This document shows, piece after piece, positions 16,812 through 26,700 of a stretch of 64,000 bases of DNA. The translations under genes were made by a program, and so were the position numbers. The DNA is from CAVROP01 sp050012175 (lineage in GTDB: Bacteria; Acidobacteriota; Terriglobia; UBA7540): contig JBEKHR010000030.1 of the NCBI GenBank assembly GCA_050012175.1, positions 1 to 64,000 on the forward strand, in the 5' to 3' direction. The notes under the pieces are model-generated. The model was not told the DNA's origin and did not search any database. It saw only the letters and a program-made list of their open reading frames with translations. Each line of letters opens with the position of its first letter. The stretch's first letter is position 1.

Positions 16812-17396
16812 ATGCGCAAATTCATTATGCTTGCGATGGCGGGCACACTGGTGCTCGCTGGCGGGTTGGCGTGGGCTCAAAAGACGACACTAAAACCACG
16901 CCGACCCACCCCGGTCATCCAGTCCTTAAGCTCGGCTGACTCTCCGATCCCGTTAGCCACCCCGGGCACGATAAGCGCAACGCCAGCCACCATCAAATTT
17001 ACGGCGAACAACCCTGGTAGCGCAGTGGCGGGTAGCTCGAGTGCTACTGTGGGATGGAGCATCACTGGGGGCGTAAGCGGCCACACGTGGACTTTAAGCG
17101 TTTATGCAAATTCGGCCACCTTCGGCGGGTGCACTACTGTGCCAGCCTCAGCCGTCGGCGTTTCCTGCAGCTCGGCAACGGTCACCGGCACGGGAGCCAC
17201 CGCCAGTTGCCAGTCGGGCGGACCGTTCACCCTCCCGACCACGGCCCCAGGACAGCAGGTGGCGAGCGGGAACGAGGGGAGCTATTCCTCTCACACTTAC
17301 AGCGTAGTCCTGAATTACCAGTTTGCAGACTCATGGGAATACATTGCGAACACATCATGTCCACTAACTATCACGTATACCGTAAATGCACCTTAG
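16812..17396 (+). CDS. Exported pilin-like protein of a second type
   Basis: The 194-residue protein has a signal peptide ending AWAQ and a Ser/Thr/Gly-rich mature part. It differs from its neighbours: it has PATIKFTANNPGSAVAGSSSATVGWSITGG in the middle, four or more Cys residues and the C-terminus SCPLTITYTVNAP. A fragment of a second copy of this gene's 3' end occurs at 18075-18179. It may be a minor, tip or adhesive subunit; that is a guess. Confidence 0.65.
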   Translation: MRKFIMLAMAGTLVLAGGLAWAQKTTLKPRRPTPVIQSLSSADSPIPLATPGTISATPATIKFTANNPGSAVAGSSSATVGWSITGGVSGHTWTLSVYANSATFGGCTTVPASAVGVSCSSATVTGTGATASCQSGGPFTLPTTAPGQQVASGNEGSYSSHTYSVVLNYQFADSWEYIANTSCPLTITYTVNAP

Positions 17397-17479
17397 CTGT
17401 TCCTGGTGCTAGGCTCGATCCTAATGTCAACACCGGCTCGTCCAGCACGACTGTTCAATTCACGATGCGAGCAGCGTAG
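17357..17479 (+). pseudogene. Relics of a duplicated chaperone start and a pilin-like 3' end
   Basis: From 17357 a frame reads MSTNYHVYRKCTLAV, matching the start of the chaperone gene at 18140 (MSTHHHVYRQCALAV), then breaks off near 17428. From 17429 it reads NTGSSSTTVQFTMRAA and stop, matching the C-terminal strand of the pilin-like proteins. These are leftovers of a tandem duplication and deletion. Confidence 0.6.
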
Positions 17480-17512
17480 CGGCGAACGGGCGGAAGAATC
17501 GGAGACGAAACC

Positions 17513-18052
17513 ATGAAGAAAAAACTACTTCTTACATCGCTGGGCCTGCTGCTCACGGCGTCCCTCGCGCACGCGCAGTTGGGCACCACGACCGGAACTA
17601 CAACTGTCAGCGTGGCGGTGGCGGCGGAAGCAGCTTTGACTGCCATCACCGGCACCTCGACCCTCGCCTCGACCGGGACTAACTTTTCCACGTATACCGG
17701 TACGACGAGCTTGACGTATTTCATTCGTACGACGCCCACGAGCGGAAGCGGCAGCATCGTGTTGAAGGTTACGACCGACTTCGCCCCCACGGGCGGACCC
17801 TCGGTCGGCACCCCACCGACGGGCACCGACGCACTGACCTATTCCTGCACCGTTAGCTCCCCAGGGACAGCTTGCACCGGCCCGCTGACCGCTAAGACCA
17901 CCGCGACGACGACCGTGGCTACCTTTGGGGCCGACGCTCATTCCACTTTCGCGGGGAACAGTGCTTCGGTCTCCTGGAGCCTGACCAACGACCCCCTTTA
18001 CAAGGTCGGGACGTATACCGCCACGGTGACTTTCACGATCAGCGCCGCGTAG
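17513..18052 (+). CDS. Exported pilin-like beta-sandwich protein 4
   Basis: The 179-residue protein is very similar in layout to protein 2. It has a signal peptide ending LAHAQ, the strand TTTVSVAVAAEAALTAI, the block LTYFIRTTPTSGSGSIVLKV, a Cys pair (TYSCTVSSPGTACTG) and the C-terminal GTYTATVTFTISAA. It is followed by a fragment of the second-type gene and then by the chaperone candidate. Probably a fibre subunit exported by the genes downstream. Confidence 0.72.
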   Translation: MKKKLLLTSLGLLLTASLAHAQLGTTTGTTTVSVAVAAEAALTAITGTSTLASTGTNFSTYTGTTSLTYFIRTTPTSGSGSIVLKVTTDFAPTGGPSVGTPPTGTDALTYSCTVSSPGTACTGPLTAKTTATTTVATFGADAHSTFAGNSASVSWSLTNDPLYKVGTYTATVTFTISAA

Positions 18053-18074
18053 CGGGTAACGCCGTGGGTAGGGG

Positions 18075-18179
18075 AGCAGCAGTTACACCGTAGGGCTGAA
18101 CTACCAAATCGCAGACTCATGGGAGTACACAGGAAACACATGTCCACTCATCATCACGTATACCGTCAATGCGCCCTAG
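18075..18179 (+). pseudogene. 3' fragment of a second copy of the second-type pilin-like gene
   Basis: The frame reads SSSYTVGLNYQIADSWEY, continues to CPLIITYTVNAP and stops. It matches the last ~35 codons of the gene ending at 17396. There is a stop just upstream and no start, so only the 3' end survives. It overlaps the start of the chaperone gene. Confidence 0.7.
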
Positions 18180-19033
18180 CAGTATTTGGGGCTCTACTGA
18201 TCGTCGGCGCCACACGGCCTGCGCGGGCGCAGTTGGGGCTGGGGCTCGCGCCCATGCGGGTCGAGTTGCGCATGGCGCCGGGGCAGCAGTACTCCGGCTC
18301 GCTCAAACTGAGCAGCGAATCGGATGGGAAGGCACGAGTCCGCGCCGAGATGCTCGATTTCAATATAGACGATAAGGCCACGCCGCAGTTTGAGCGCGAC
18401 CTGCCGCAGGAGGCTGCCTACTCCTGCAAGAAATGGCTGAGCCTTAACCCCATGGAGATCGAGCTGGAAAAGGGCGGATTCCTGCTGGTCCGCTACACGC
18501 TGCGGCTCCCGACGGACCTGCCCGAAGGCAGCTACAACTGTGCCGCTGGCTTCTCCACGTTGCCCGCGGCTGAGACGCCAGCGGGCATGGGAATGCGGAT
18601 GGCCGTCCGCATCGTCGCCGCTTTCTACGTCATCGTCGGCTCTCCCCCCATTCACGGCAAGCTGAAGGAAATCAAGCTCGAGCCGCTGCCAGCGGGGAAG
18701 GAGTCCGAGCCAGAGGGCTGGCAGGCGGTGGTGGTCTTCGAGAACAGCGGGCCAATGTTTTTCCGGCCCACGGGCAAGCTCGAGGTGCTGGACGCGGAGG
18801 GCAAGGTGGTGGAGACGACTGATTTCCCCTCCCTCCCCGTCCTGCGCCAGCGCGACCAGCGCTTCCTCTTCCCGCTCAAGACGCATCTTGAGGCGGGGCA
18901 TTACAAGTTGCGGACGCGGGTCGACATCGGCACCGGCGAGATCCAGGAAGGCTCCCTCGACGTGGCGGTGGAGCCCACCCCGGAGGCGCCAGAAGTCCAG
19001 CCGGCGCCCGTGCCGCAACACCCACAACCATAG
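18140..19033 (+). CDS. Periplasmic pilus-chaperone-like protein
   Basis: The 297-residue protein starts at ATG 18140 with signal peptide MSTHHHVYRQCALAVFGALL... ending RARAQ-like (PARAQ). The mature part begins LGLAPMRVELRMAPGQQYSGSLKLSS and continues with KWLSLNPMEIELEKGGFLLVRYTLRLP. The latter resembles the first domain of PapD-like chaperones and related Ig-fold proteins: a leading strand, then a conserved basic residue in an edge strand. The C-terminus is Pro-rich. Its position between pilin-like genes and an outer-membrane barrel supports a role in holding subunits in the periplasm. It is not a clear match to a named chaperone family. Confidence 0.65.
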   Translation: MSTHHHVYRQCALAVFGALLIVGATRPARAQLGLGLAPMRVELRMAPGQQYSGSLKLSSESDGKARVRAEMLDFNIDDKATPQFERDLPQEAAYSCKKWLSLNPMEIELEKGGFLLVRYTLRLPTDLPEGSYNCAAGFSTLPAAETPAGMGMRMAVRIVAAFYVIVGSPPIHGKLKEIKLEPLPAGKESEPEGWQAVVVFENSGPMFFRPTGKLEVLDAEGKVVETTDFPSLPVLRQRDQRFLFPLKTHLEAGHYKLRTRVDIGTGEIQEGSLDVAVEPTPEAPEVQPAPVPQHPQP

Positions 19034-19158
19034 TGTCTGGAGATCGCAGTTGGCCTCACTCGCGCGGAAGGGCGGGACTTCAGCCCTGCCCTACCGTCCC
19101 CCGAACAGAGGAAAGGGACCAGAGGTGAGCGGACGCCTGTCGCGCTCCAAAGGGAGCC

Positions 19159-21573
19159 TTGGTGCATTGGCTGAAGGAGAATTCGATTCGGGTCGCCATG
19201 GCGCTTGCCGCGCTCTTGCTGCTTGCGCCCGGGCTTTGGGCCCAGACCGTCGGACAGGCCGACGTGGCCTTCCAAGGCTACTATCTGGCCGGAAGCGGGC
19301 AGCCGCTCATCGATACATTCGGGCCGGCCGTGAACACCAGTGAATTCATTCCGGGTGTTGGCCTTTTTGCCGCCAACGTCGAGGGCTACGGCGGCAACGG
19401 TTTGCACACCGGCAACCTTTTCGCGGGACTCGAAAGGGTGCCGATTTGGGGCTGGCACTGGGACTTCGTGGGCGGCGACTTCCATTTTTCATCGAACCTT
19501 GTCGAGAACCCCTTCCTCAACATCTACACGCCCGAGATCGCGGCCCGCGGCCTCCAAATCGCCATGCGGCGCACAAACCGCAGCTACCGGTTCTTCGTGG
19601 GCGAGGAGACGCTCCTCGGCGGACCCCGTATTCCCTACCGCTTGGTGATGCCGCAGCGGGTGCTGGGCGCCTCCGTGCAGCAGAAGGTGGGCAAGCGCTG
19701 GCAGTTCGGCGTGCGTTACCTTAACCTGTCCACCAACCCCAGCGCCCTGACCAATTATCCTGGCTATTTTTACATGGGCCACGACTACCGGACCTCAAAC
19801 ACGATCACGTTCCAGTCCTCCTACAAATTTACCAAGCGCCTGAAGTTTTATACGGAAGCTGGCTACAGCACCGCTTCGAGCTTCACCTCTGCCGGGGAAC
19901 AGCCTGCCTCTACGCCAGTACCGGTGAGGCAACAACCGTTGTCGCTGCTGGTGGGCCCCTCGTGGGAGGACGACAAGTTCAGCCTCAAGGCCAATTACGT
20001 TCGCCAGAGCACCACTTACCTGCCGCTGCTCGGGAATTTCGTGGGCGACCGGAAGGGGCCCTATGTGGAAGGGCATTACCGGCCAGTCAAGCGGGTGGAT
20101 TTCTACGCCTCCGCCAGTGCGTACTCGAACAACCTGGAGGGCAACCCCGACCTGCCCTCTTTCCACAGCTCCGCGTACACCGCAGGGACTTCCGTTGTTC
20201 TGCCCTGGAAGTTCAACGCCAGCGCCTCGCTCTCCACTATGCGCTTGACCGAGCACGATCCTTCGCAGCCGGGTGAGATTGCCTCGAACAACCGCCAGTT
20301 GAGCTTCAACCTCAGCCGCCCCATCCGGCGTCACAGCCTGCGGTTCTCCTTGATCGACATGAAGCTCAACACCAACCTCTCACCCATGGCGCAGCGCTTC
20401 ACGGAGGTTGAAGACATGTTCACCTGGAAGCGGCTGGTGCTGGGCGGAGCCGTCCGGATGCAAAACTCGCAGTCGACGCAAAGCAGGAATACGCTCTTCT
20501 TCCGCGGCTCGATCCAGGCCAACTTCAAGCGTGTTTCGGCCTATGGCAACTTCGAAAAGGGCAACGACCTGGTCAACCGCAGCATCTTCAGCACCAATGC
20601 CTACAACAGCACTGTGGTGGGGCTGACTACGCCGCTCATCCGGGGCTGGAACCTGCAATTTGAGGCCTTCCGGAATCAATTGAATACGGCGCTGAACGCG
20701 GAGAACATCTTTCTTTTCCCGAACAGCGACCTGGGCCTGAACACCCAGCTTGCAGCCTTCAATCAGTGGAGCGTTTACGCCCGCGTGGCCAAGCACTTCC
20801 ACTGGGGGAAAGAACTGCCGGGAGGGGGCGACATCGAGCAGTACGCGGCGGCACACGCGCCGCTGGTGGGAAGCGTCCAGGGTCTGGTGATGGAGCAGTC
20901 CTTAAACGGGAGCCGCCCAGCGGCGGGCGTTCCCGTAAGCCTCGCTCACTTCCGTACCGCCGTCACCGATGCCTCAGGTCGCTATCAGTTTTCTGCCGTT
21001 CCTGAAGGCCCTTACGAGGTGGGACTTGACATGGAGCAACTCCCTACCGATTACGAGCCGGGCCCGGCCACCATGGCGCGCGTGAGTGTCGAGCCGCGCG
21101 CCATCGCGCGAGCCGACTTCACCGTGGTCCGCCTGACCTATTTGACCGGGAGAATTGTGGCGCCAGCGGGCACGCTGCTGGAGAACGCGGTGATCCGGCT
21201 GGCGGGCACCAACCGTTACACCACACCTTACCAGGACGGCAGTTTCGCCTTCTACAACCTGCGTGAGGGAGAATACGAAGTCGTGTTCGACGAGCAGACG
21301 CTGCCCGATGGATATCTGCTCGCTTCGCCAGCCCGCGTGCGGGTGTTGGCCTCGAGCGCTAACCCGCCAGCGGCAGAGATCAGATTTGAGCTGAAGCTTA
21401 AGCCTCCGCAGGAGAAACCTGTGCACGAGATCTTGCAGGAGCAGATCCATATGGGCGCGGGTGGCGGCGCAGGCCGCGGTGGGTCCCGCGGCGCGGCCCG
21501 TGGCGGGTCCAGTGGTGGGTCCCGCGGTGGGGCTCGCGGTGGGGGCCACGGCGGTGGGGGTGGCAGCCGCTAG
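19159..21573 (+). CDS. Usher-like outer-membrane beta-barrel protein with C-terminal regulatory-like domains
   Basis: The ~804-residue protein starts at TTG 19159 or GTG 19162, behind AGGGAG. A signal peptide ends near LWAQ. Residues ~30-560 are rich in alternating aromatic strands (for example WHWDFVGGDFHFSS, YRFFVGEE, RLKFYTEAGYS), as in a large outer-membrane barrel. Two carboxypeptidase-regulatory-like beta domains follow (GVPVSLAHFRTAVTDASGRYQF near 600; NAVIRLAGTNRYTTPYQDGSFAF near 675), then a Gly/Arg/Ser tail of ~38 residues. Size, barrel-then-sandwich order and neighbours parallel fimbrial ushers, but no usher family signature is recognised. A generic surface porin is the alternative. 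Confidence 0.65.
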   Translation: MVHWLKENSIRVAMALAALLLLAPGLWAQTVGQADVAFQGYYLAGSGQPLIDTFGPAVNTSEFIPGVGLFAANVEGYGGNGLHTGNLFAGLERVPIWGWHWDFVGGDFHFSSNLVENPFLNIYTPEIAARGLQIAMRRTNRSYRFFVGEETLLGGPRIPYRLVMPQRVLGASVQQKVGKRWQFGVRYLNLSTNPSALTNYPGYFYMGHDYRTSNTITFQSSYKFTKRLKFYTEAGYSTASSFTSAGEQPASTPVPVRQQPLSLLVGPSWEDDKFSLKANYVRQSTTYLPLLGNFVGDRKGPYVEGHYRPVKRVDFYASASAYSNNLEGNPDLPSFHSSAYTAGTSVVLPWKFNASASLSTMRLTEHDPSQPGEIASNNRQLSFNLSRPIRRHSLRFSLIDMKLNTNLSPMAQRFTEVEDMFTWKRLVLGGAVRMQNSQSTQSRNTLFFRGSIQANFKRVSAYGNFEKGNDLVNRSIFSTNAYNSTVVGLTTPLIRGWNLQFEAFRNQLNTALNAENIFLFPNSDLGLNTQLAAFNQWSVYARVAKHFHWGKELPGGGDIEQYAAAHAPLVGSVQGLVMEQSLNGSRPAAGVPVSLAHFRTAVTDASGRYQFSAVPEGPYEVGLDMEQLPTDYEPGPATMARVSVEPRAIARADFTVVRLTYLTGRIVAPAGTLLENAVIRLAGTNRYTTPYQDGSFAFYNLREGEYEVVFDEQTLPDGYLLASPARVRVLASSANPPAAEIRFELKLKPPQEKPVHEILQEQIHMGAGGGAGRGGSRGAARGGSSGGSRGGARGGGHGGGGGSR

Positions 21574-22230
21574 TGTCGTGTCACACTTAATTGTTTACAA
21601 TAGCGATTCGCCTGCCCCCCTGTCCACGCAGAGTCAATTCTAGGAACTTGCACCGCAGACAGTTCGCCATATTCAGATACATATCTCACCGAAGCTAAAA
21701 GCCCTTTCAACTCCCTAACTACTCGACCCGCAACCACTAAAGAAACCGGCTTGGACTGACGAGGTTGGCGCTTGGCTCGTCCTGTAGTCTGGGCAATCGG
21801 AATCGACCGGAACCGGCACGCCGAAAACTCTCACGGGGATTGATACCAGAACTTCAACGGGCATCTCGAAGCGAGCTTCAGGGTTTCTTATGCGCGAGTT
21901 TTCGCCATTCATCGGAAGCCAGGCATTTGTGGGGAAATGACGCGCAGGACGGCCACTAATCGGGTGGCGATAAAGGCAGTGGCCATATAGGCACTTGCAG
22001 AAGTCTTCGGAAAGAGGGATGATCCGACCCTGCCCCAAAGGAGAAGCTTCTCGGCATCTCGAGCATCGGTATTGGAGATGCCAGGGGGCGTCTCTTTTTC
22101 GGAAGCAGCGGCCCGGGCCTGACCACCCAGTTGGCTTCTCCCGCTAGCCGGCAGGTGCCAGCCTTAAGTTTCGACCCGGGGTGCCGATTGTATTTCAATT
22201 GGACGTGAAGCCGCGCTGGAGAAACCGGTC
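21574..22230. other. Gene-poor region after the barrel gene
   Basis: I see no supported gene. A short frame on the - strand has no ribosome binding site and no recognisable content. The region probably marks degraded DNA between two copies of the barrel gene, since a tail fragment follows at 22231. Confidence 0.35.
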
Positions 22231-22284
22231 CGCGGTGGGTCCGGTGCTGATGCGTGGCGTGGCGGTCGCAGCGGCAGCCGCTAG
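22231..22284 (+). pseudogene. Relic of a second barrel gene's Gly/Arg tail
   Basis: The frame reads RGGSGADAWRGGRSGSR and stops, the same style and stop context (GGCAGCCGCTAG) as the tail of the barrel gene ending at 21573. Nothing else of the second copy is evident. Confidence 0.5.
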
Positions 22285-22383
22285 CTCCAGCGAAGGTGTT
22301 TGGCCGTGATGGTCTGAAGAAAGGGTGGGGTGCCGGGCCATTCCACTTGACCATTTTGCGGCCTTGTGGAGAGGTGAAGGGCC

Positions 22384-22968
22384 ATGCAACGCATACGATC
22401 CAGCGACTGGAGTAAGGCGGGCATGGCGGCTTGGCTGCTCCGTAGTTTCGCTCGTGGACAAGGCGCGAACTGGACGCTCGTCGGGCTGCTGCTGGTGGGC
22501 TTGCTGAGGGTTGCTGCTCCGCTTTACGCCCAGCGGACCAAGACCGTTACCACCACACTGATCCTGCAAGTGGCGGAGGCGGGTCTACTTGAGCTCCAAA
22601 ATGATAGCGTAATCGTAAAGCTCCGGCTCACTCCGGGTGTGGCAGTGAGCCTTTGGGGCGACAAGGCCTGCACCACACCCGCCGACGAATCCTATATCAT
22701 CACTGCATCCGGAACTTACACCATTCCTCTCAATGAGATCAAACAGGGACAGAACAGCGAGGGGGCCGATATAGGCTCCATTTGCTTGCAGTCCTCGGAC
22801 GGAGTGCTGCACCGCTCCTTGCCGGCCCAAGGGGGAGCACTACTAACGGGGACGATTACGAGCGCTACGAAGATTTCACCGCAATCAACTTGGTCTGGGC
22901 GCGTCTCGATCCCAGCCGGACGGGTGTCCTCAGCAAAAAATCCCTCAATGTTGCCTCCGCACCAATAG
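22384..22968 (+). CDS. Exported pilin-like or unknown beta-rich protein
   Basis: The 194-residue protein has a long N-terminus (about 36 residues) before a hydrophobic segment, GLLLVGLLRVAAPLYAQ, probably a signal peptide. The mature part starts KTVTTTLILQVAEAGLLEL, similar in pattern to the N-terminal strand of the pilin-like proteins (TTTVSVAVGAEAAL). Two Cys residues are present. The C-terminus lacks the GSYxATVTF strand, so the gene may be truncated by the repeats that follow. Membership of the fibre cluster is tentative. Confidence 0.5.
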   Translation: MQRIRSSDWSKAGMAAWLLRSFARGQGANWTLVGLLLVGLLRVAAPLYAQRTKTVTTTLILQVAEAGLLELQNDSVIVKLRLTPGVAVSLWGDKACTTPADESYIITASGTYTIPLNEIKQGQNSEGADIGSICLQSSDGVLHRSLPAQGGALLTGTITSATKISPQSTWSGRVSIPAGRVSSAKNPSMLPPHQ

Positions 22969-23708
22969 TTTGGCGCTTAGATGATTTGCATCTCAAGACT
23001 GCCAGTGTCCTAATATGCGACGTAGGGCCGGTCCCGCAAGACGGGACCGGCCAGGCTGCCCCAAGGGGTGGCCCCTTGAGTTTCTACATTCTCCCCTCTC
23101 CCCCTTGGGGGAGAGGGGCCGGGGGGTGAGGGGGTCAATGCCCTGAAACTACAAACAACGCACCGCTGTCCCCAAGTTTCTCAAGAAGGTGCTGGACGTC
23201 GCGTGGTCGTTGCCCAATGCTTTCAGCGGCGCGGTGTGAACTGCAAACGGACGGGCGCAGGCCCACCACCCCCTCACCCGGCCCGCCTCCCGATGAAGTG
23301 CATCGGGACGGCGGTCCACCCTCTCCCCCAAGGGGGAGAGGGCAAGTCGCGCAAGGCCAGAAAGTCTCAGCAAAAATGTAGAAACTACAGTGACCGCCCC
23401 AAGGGGCGGCCTTACAGGCAAACTGGGACACCACCACCATTGCGAGTGGGCGGAAATCTGGGGCGCTTCAGCAGGCGCACCGTGACGAATAAGACCAGTC
23501 TCCCGCTCGAAGAATCGCCCGCCCACATACAAAAGAAAGTCGATCCCGAAAGTGGCCTCGCCCTCATCTCGAGGTGAGACTCACCAAGACATGAGGGCGA
23601 GTGTAGTATGACAGGCCCCGGGATGTGGCGGGCGCGCTCGGCTGGACTCGCCCGGGGATCCTGCCTTGTGAGAGGGAACCCCGTCCGCGCGCGCCCGCCT
23701 TGTCGCGC
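22969..23708. repeat. Repeat-rich intergenic region
   Basis: No gene is supported. The stretch from AGTGTCC (23004) to GGGACACCACC (~23435) has ends like those of the element at 38185-38278 and contains several perfect hairpins: GGCCGGTCCCG/CGGGACCGGCC near 23026, CTCTCCCCC/GGGGGAGAG near 23098 and 23323, GCCGCCCC-type near 23395. Their stacked arrangement suggests nested small elements. Confidence 0.55.
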
Positions 23709-26700
23709 TCAGTTCGTGACCGTCTTCGGCGCCTGCGCCGCTTCTTGCTTCAGAGACCGCCGGTAACTCGCGAGGAGCTTCTTGCGGTTCTGGCGTAGGT
23801 CCAGTCCGGTCGGCCCGGCGGGATAAGGCCGGTTGCCCATCATCCCCTTCCAGAGAATGCGGTTGTAGACCGCGGGATCGACGCGATCTGCGTCCGAGAA
23901 GTCCATTCCCTTGGTGACCTGCGCCCAGTACTTCGCGTTGTGCGTCGACTTGGGCACGATCAGGCCGGCCGACTGAGGCAGCGGCAGTTGCGTGGCGTAG
24001 AGATACGTCGAGGGCGTGGCGGTAAAGCTCCAGTTGCTCGGCGTGGTGTTGAAGATGTCGGCCATGGGCCTTGCGACCGCATCGTTCAGGTTCAATTGCG
24101 GGATGCCCAGAACCTCTTCCATCGTGCGCAGGAAGTCGAGGGTGTTGTATTGCGTCGAGACCAGAGTATGTTGCTTCACGTAGGCGCCCGCCACGAACGC
24201 GACGGTGCGGTGCGAATCGACGTGGTCGGCGCCATCCTGCGCGTCGTCTTCAACGACAAAGATCAGAGTGTTGTTCGCGTAGATGCTGCTTGCGATCGTC
24301 TGAACCAGCATGCCGACCGCATAGTCGTTATCGGCTTCCTGAAGCTCCGGAGTATTCACGCCGTCAATCGCGGTACCGAAGTTTCCGGTGTGATCGTGCA
24401 TGAGGCGAACGAGGCTCAACGAAGGGAGTCCACCTTTGGCGTAGTTGGCATTGAACTCCCGCACCCACTCCGTGAAACGGTAATAATCCGGAAAGTTGTT
24501 GTCGAAACCGCGGTAGTACGGATCGGTGAACGGGGCAAGGGTAACATTCGTGGGGGAGGCCACGATCGTCGGCGGAGTGGTTGAGGCCGGGTTGTGCGCC
24601 AGGGAAATGGCGCACGTGGGCTCGTTATAGCAGGTCGTGTCAATGAAGAAACCATAGTTGCGAACCGTGAGACCCGCCCGGCGCGCGGAGTCCCACAAAT
24701 AGCCGGTATTCACTTCATCGTTCGGTCCATCCGGCGCAGACACGTCGGTCTGGCCCGGTAACAGATCCGGATCGTTCGGTGTAAGGGGTTCGGCGGCCAT
24801 GCGCTGGGCGAGGGTCGGAATCCCAACGTTCACACTGCGATTCAAACCCTCGCTGTCCAAGCTTACGCCGCGTCCCGCGTAGTCCACCGGGTATTGGCGT
24901 TCGATCACGTCGGGGGCGCGAGCCGAAGTGGTCCACGGCCAGCCGTCATTGCTGACTTCGGCGGTGGCCATGAAGTTATCGAGCGTGACGAAGGTTTGCG
25001 CCAAGTTGTGCAGATTCGGCGTGATCGCACTTCCCCACTGAACCAAACTAGGATCGCCGTTGCCGACTGGCAGGTCACCCAGAACCTGGTCGTAAGTCCG
25101 GTTTTCCTTGATGATGAAGATAACGTGCTGGATGCCCTGACGCACGGCCGCCATGACCGCGGCGTCGCTGGTGCTCTCGGTGCTGGAGAAGCGGTTGTTG
25201 GTGAAGACCTGCGCCGTCAGCGCCGGGAGCTGCGCCGCGAGGGTGGCGGTGGGGAAGCTCTGTAAGCCGGCTTTGGTCAACTGGGGATTATACTCATTCG
25301 TATCCTGGCAACTTGGGTACAGCGGCGGGCCATAGACATAGCACCAATTGGGATTCGGTCCCGTCGGCGACTTCCCATTGACCACGTACACCCATTTGCC
25401 ATCGTTGCTGAAGCTCACGGAGTTCGGGTACCAGCCGGTGGGAATGAGACCCATGACCTGGTCGTTCTTATCCGTTCCCGTCAGCGCCACGACGGCAATG
25501 CTGTTCAGATTGCCATTGGTCACGTAGAGTTGCGTCCCATCCGGCGTGAGCGACACGCTGTTAGTGTTCGCGCCCATATATTTCGCCAGCGTGGGAGTGG
25601 AAGACACTACTGACGGGGGAGCGATGACATGGATGGTTTCGAGGACGGTGTTCCACGTGGTGCTGTCGTTCGGGTTCGTGTCGATTACGTCAACCGTATC
25701 CGACTCGTCTTCGGCGACATACAGGCGCGTCTGGGCCGCGTTAAGCGTCATTTTGTTCGGTTGGCCTATCACTGGGATCCGGGCTTTTACCGCCGGTGTC
25801 CCCCCATCCAGATTCACTACGTCGATCTCGCGGTCGCGAAGGCTTGAGACATACGCCCAAGTGGTTGTAGTGCTACCCGCCGGCAGCGGCGTCGGCTGCG
25901 CGATAACCACCCAAAACGGATATTCGCCGCCCGGCGTGCCCGGCTGCGGCGAGCTAGCGGCCCTGCCGGGACGCAGGTCGAGTTCCCCCGTGTTCTGCAG
26001 ATTCACGGGTTCCACGGCCGTAAGGGTACTCAGCGGCGTCCAGTTGCCCAAGCCTCCGGTGAACACCGTTATCGAGTCGTTGTAATAATTCGCCACCACC
26101 ATCGTCTGGCCATCGTTCGAAACAGCCACGCCGGCGGCGCAAGGCTGCACGTAAACCACGCTATTTACCTGGAGTGATGGTTCGGTGGAAGGCACGGGAA
26201 GGCCAACGCCCCCCGTGGAGTGGTTCAAGAGAAGCTCCGGTGGGGACTGAGGCGTCGGCGACGTCGACGTTATCGACGCCGGCGCCCAAGTTGTTCCGCT
26301 CCGAGTAAAGACATGGACATTGTCAAATTGGGGGTTAGCGGGGTCAAGGATACCGTATTTGTCAAAGGGGTAGTCACCCATGCCGCTGGATACGTAAAAA
26401 GCCCCGCCGGATGGATCGAAGGCAATCCCGTTGTAGGCATTGGGGATCATCACTACTTGCTTCTGGACGGGCGTGTCCGTCGAAATGTCGTAGATGAACA
26501 CGTATTCACTCGATGGCGAGTTTGCTGCGGGCCCGCCGGGAGCCGTGAGCACGCCGGGTGCGGGCATTACTACGCCCTCGGCCGCGAAGGCCATGGCTGA
26601 CAGGGAGTTGGCGTAGTACATGCGGTTGTACCCGCTGGTCAGAACCAGCAGGGTCTTCCCATCCGGACTCACCACGCTCGAGACCGCTTGCCCGGCCAGC

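Noticed and set aside
20974..21549. Long - strand frames inside the barrel gene and other GC-rich genes
   Set aside because: These are shadows of high-GC third positions; the opposite frame has clear domains.
22969..23708. CRISPR array in the repeat-rich gap
   Set aside because: The repeats are palindromes of different lengths without regular spacing or unique spacers.
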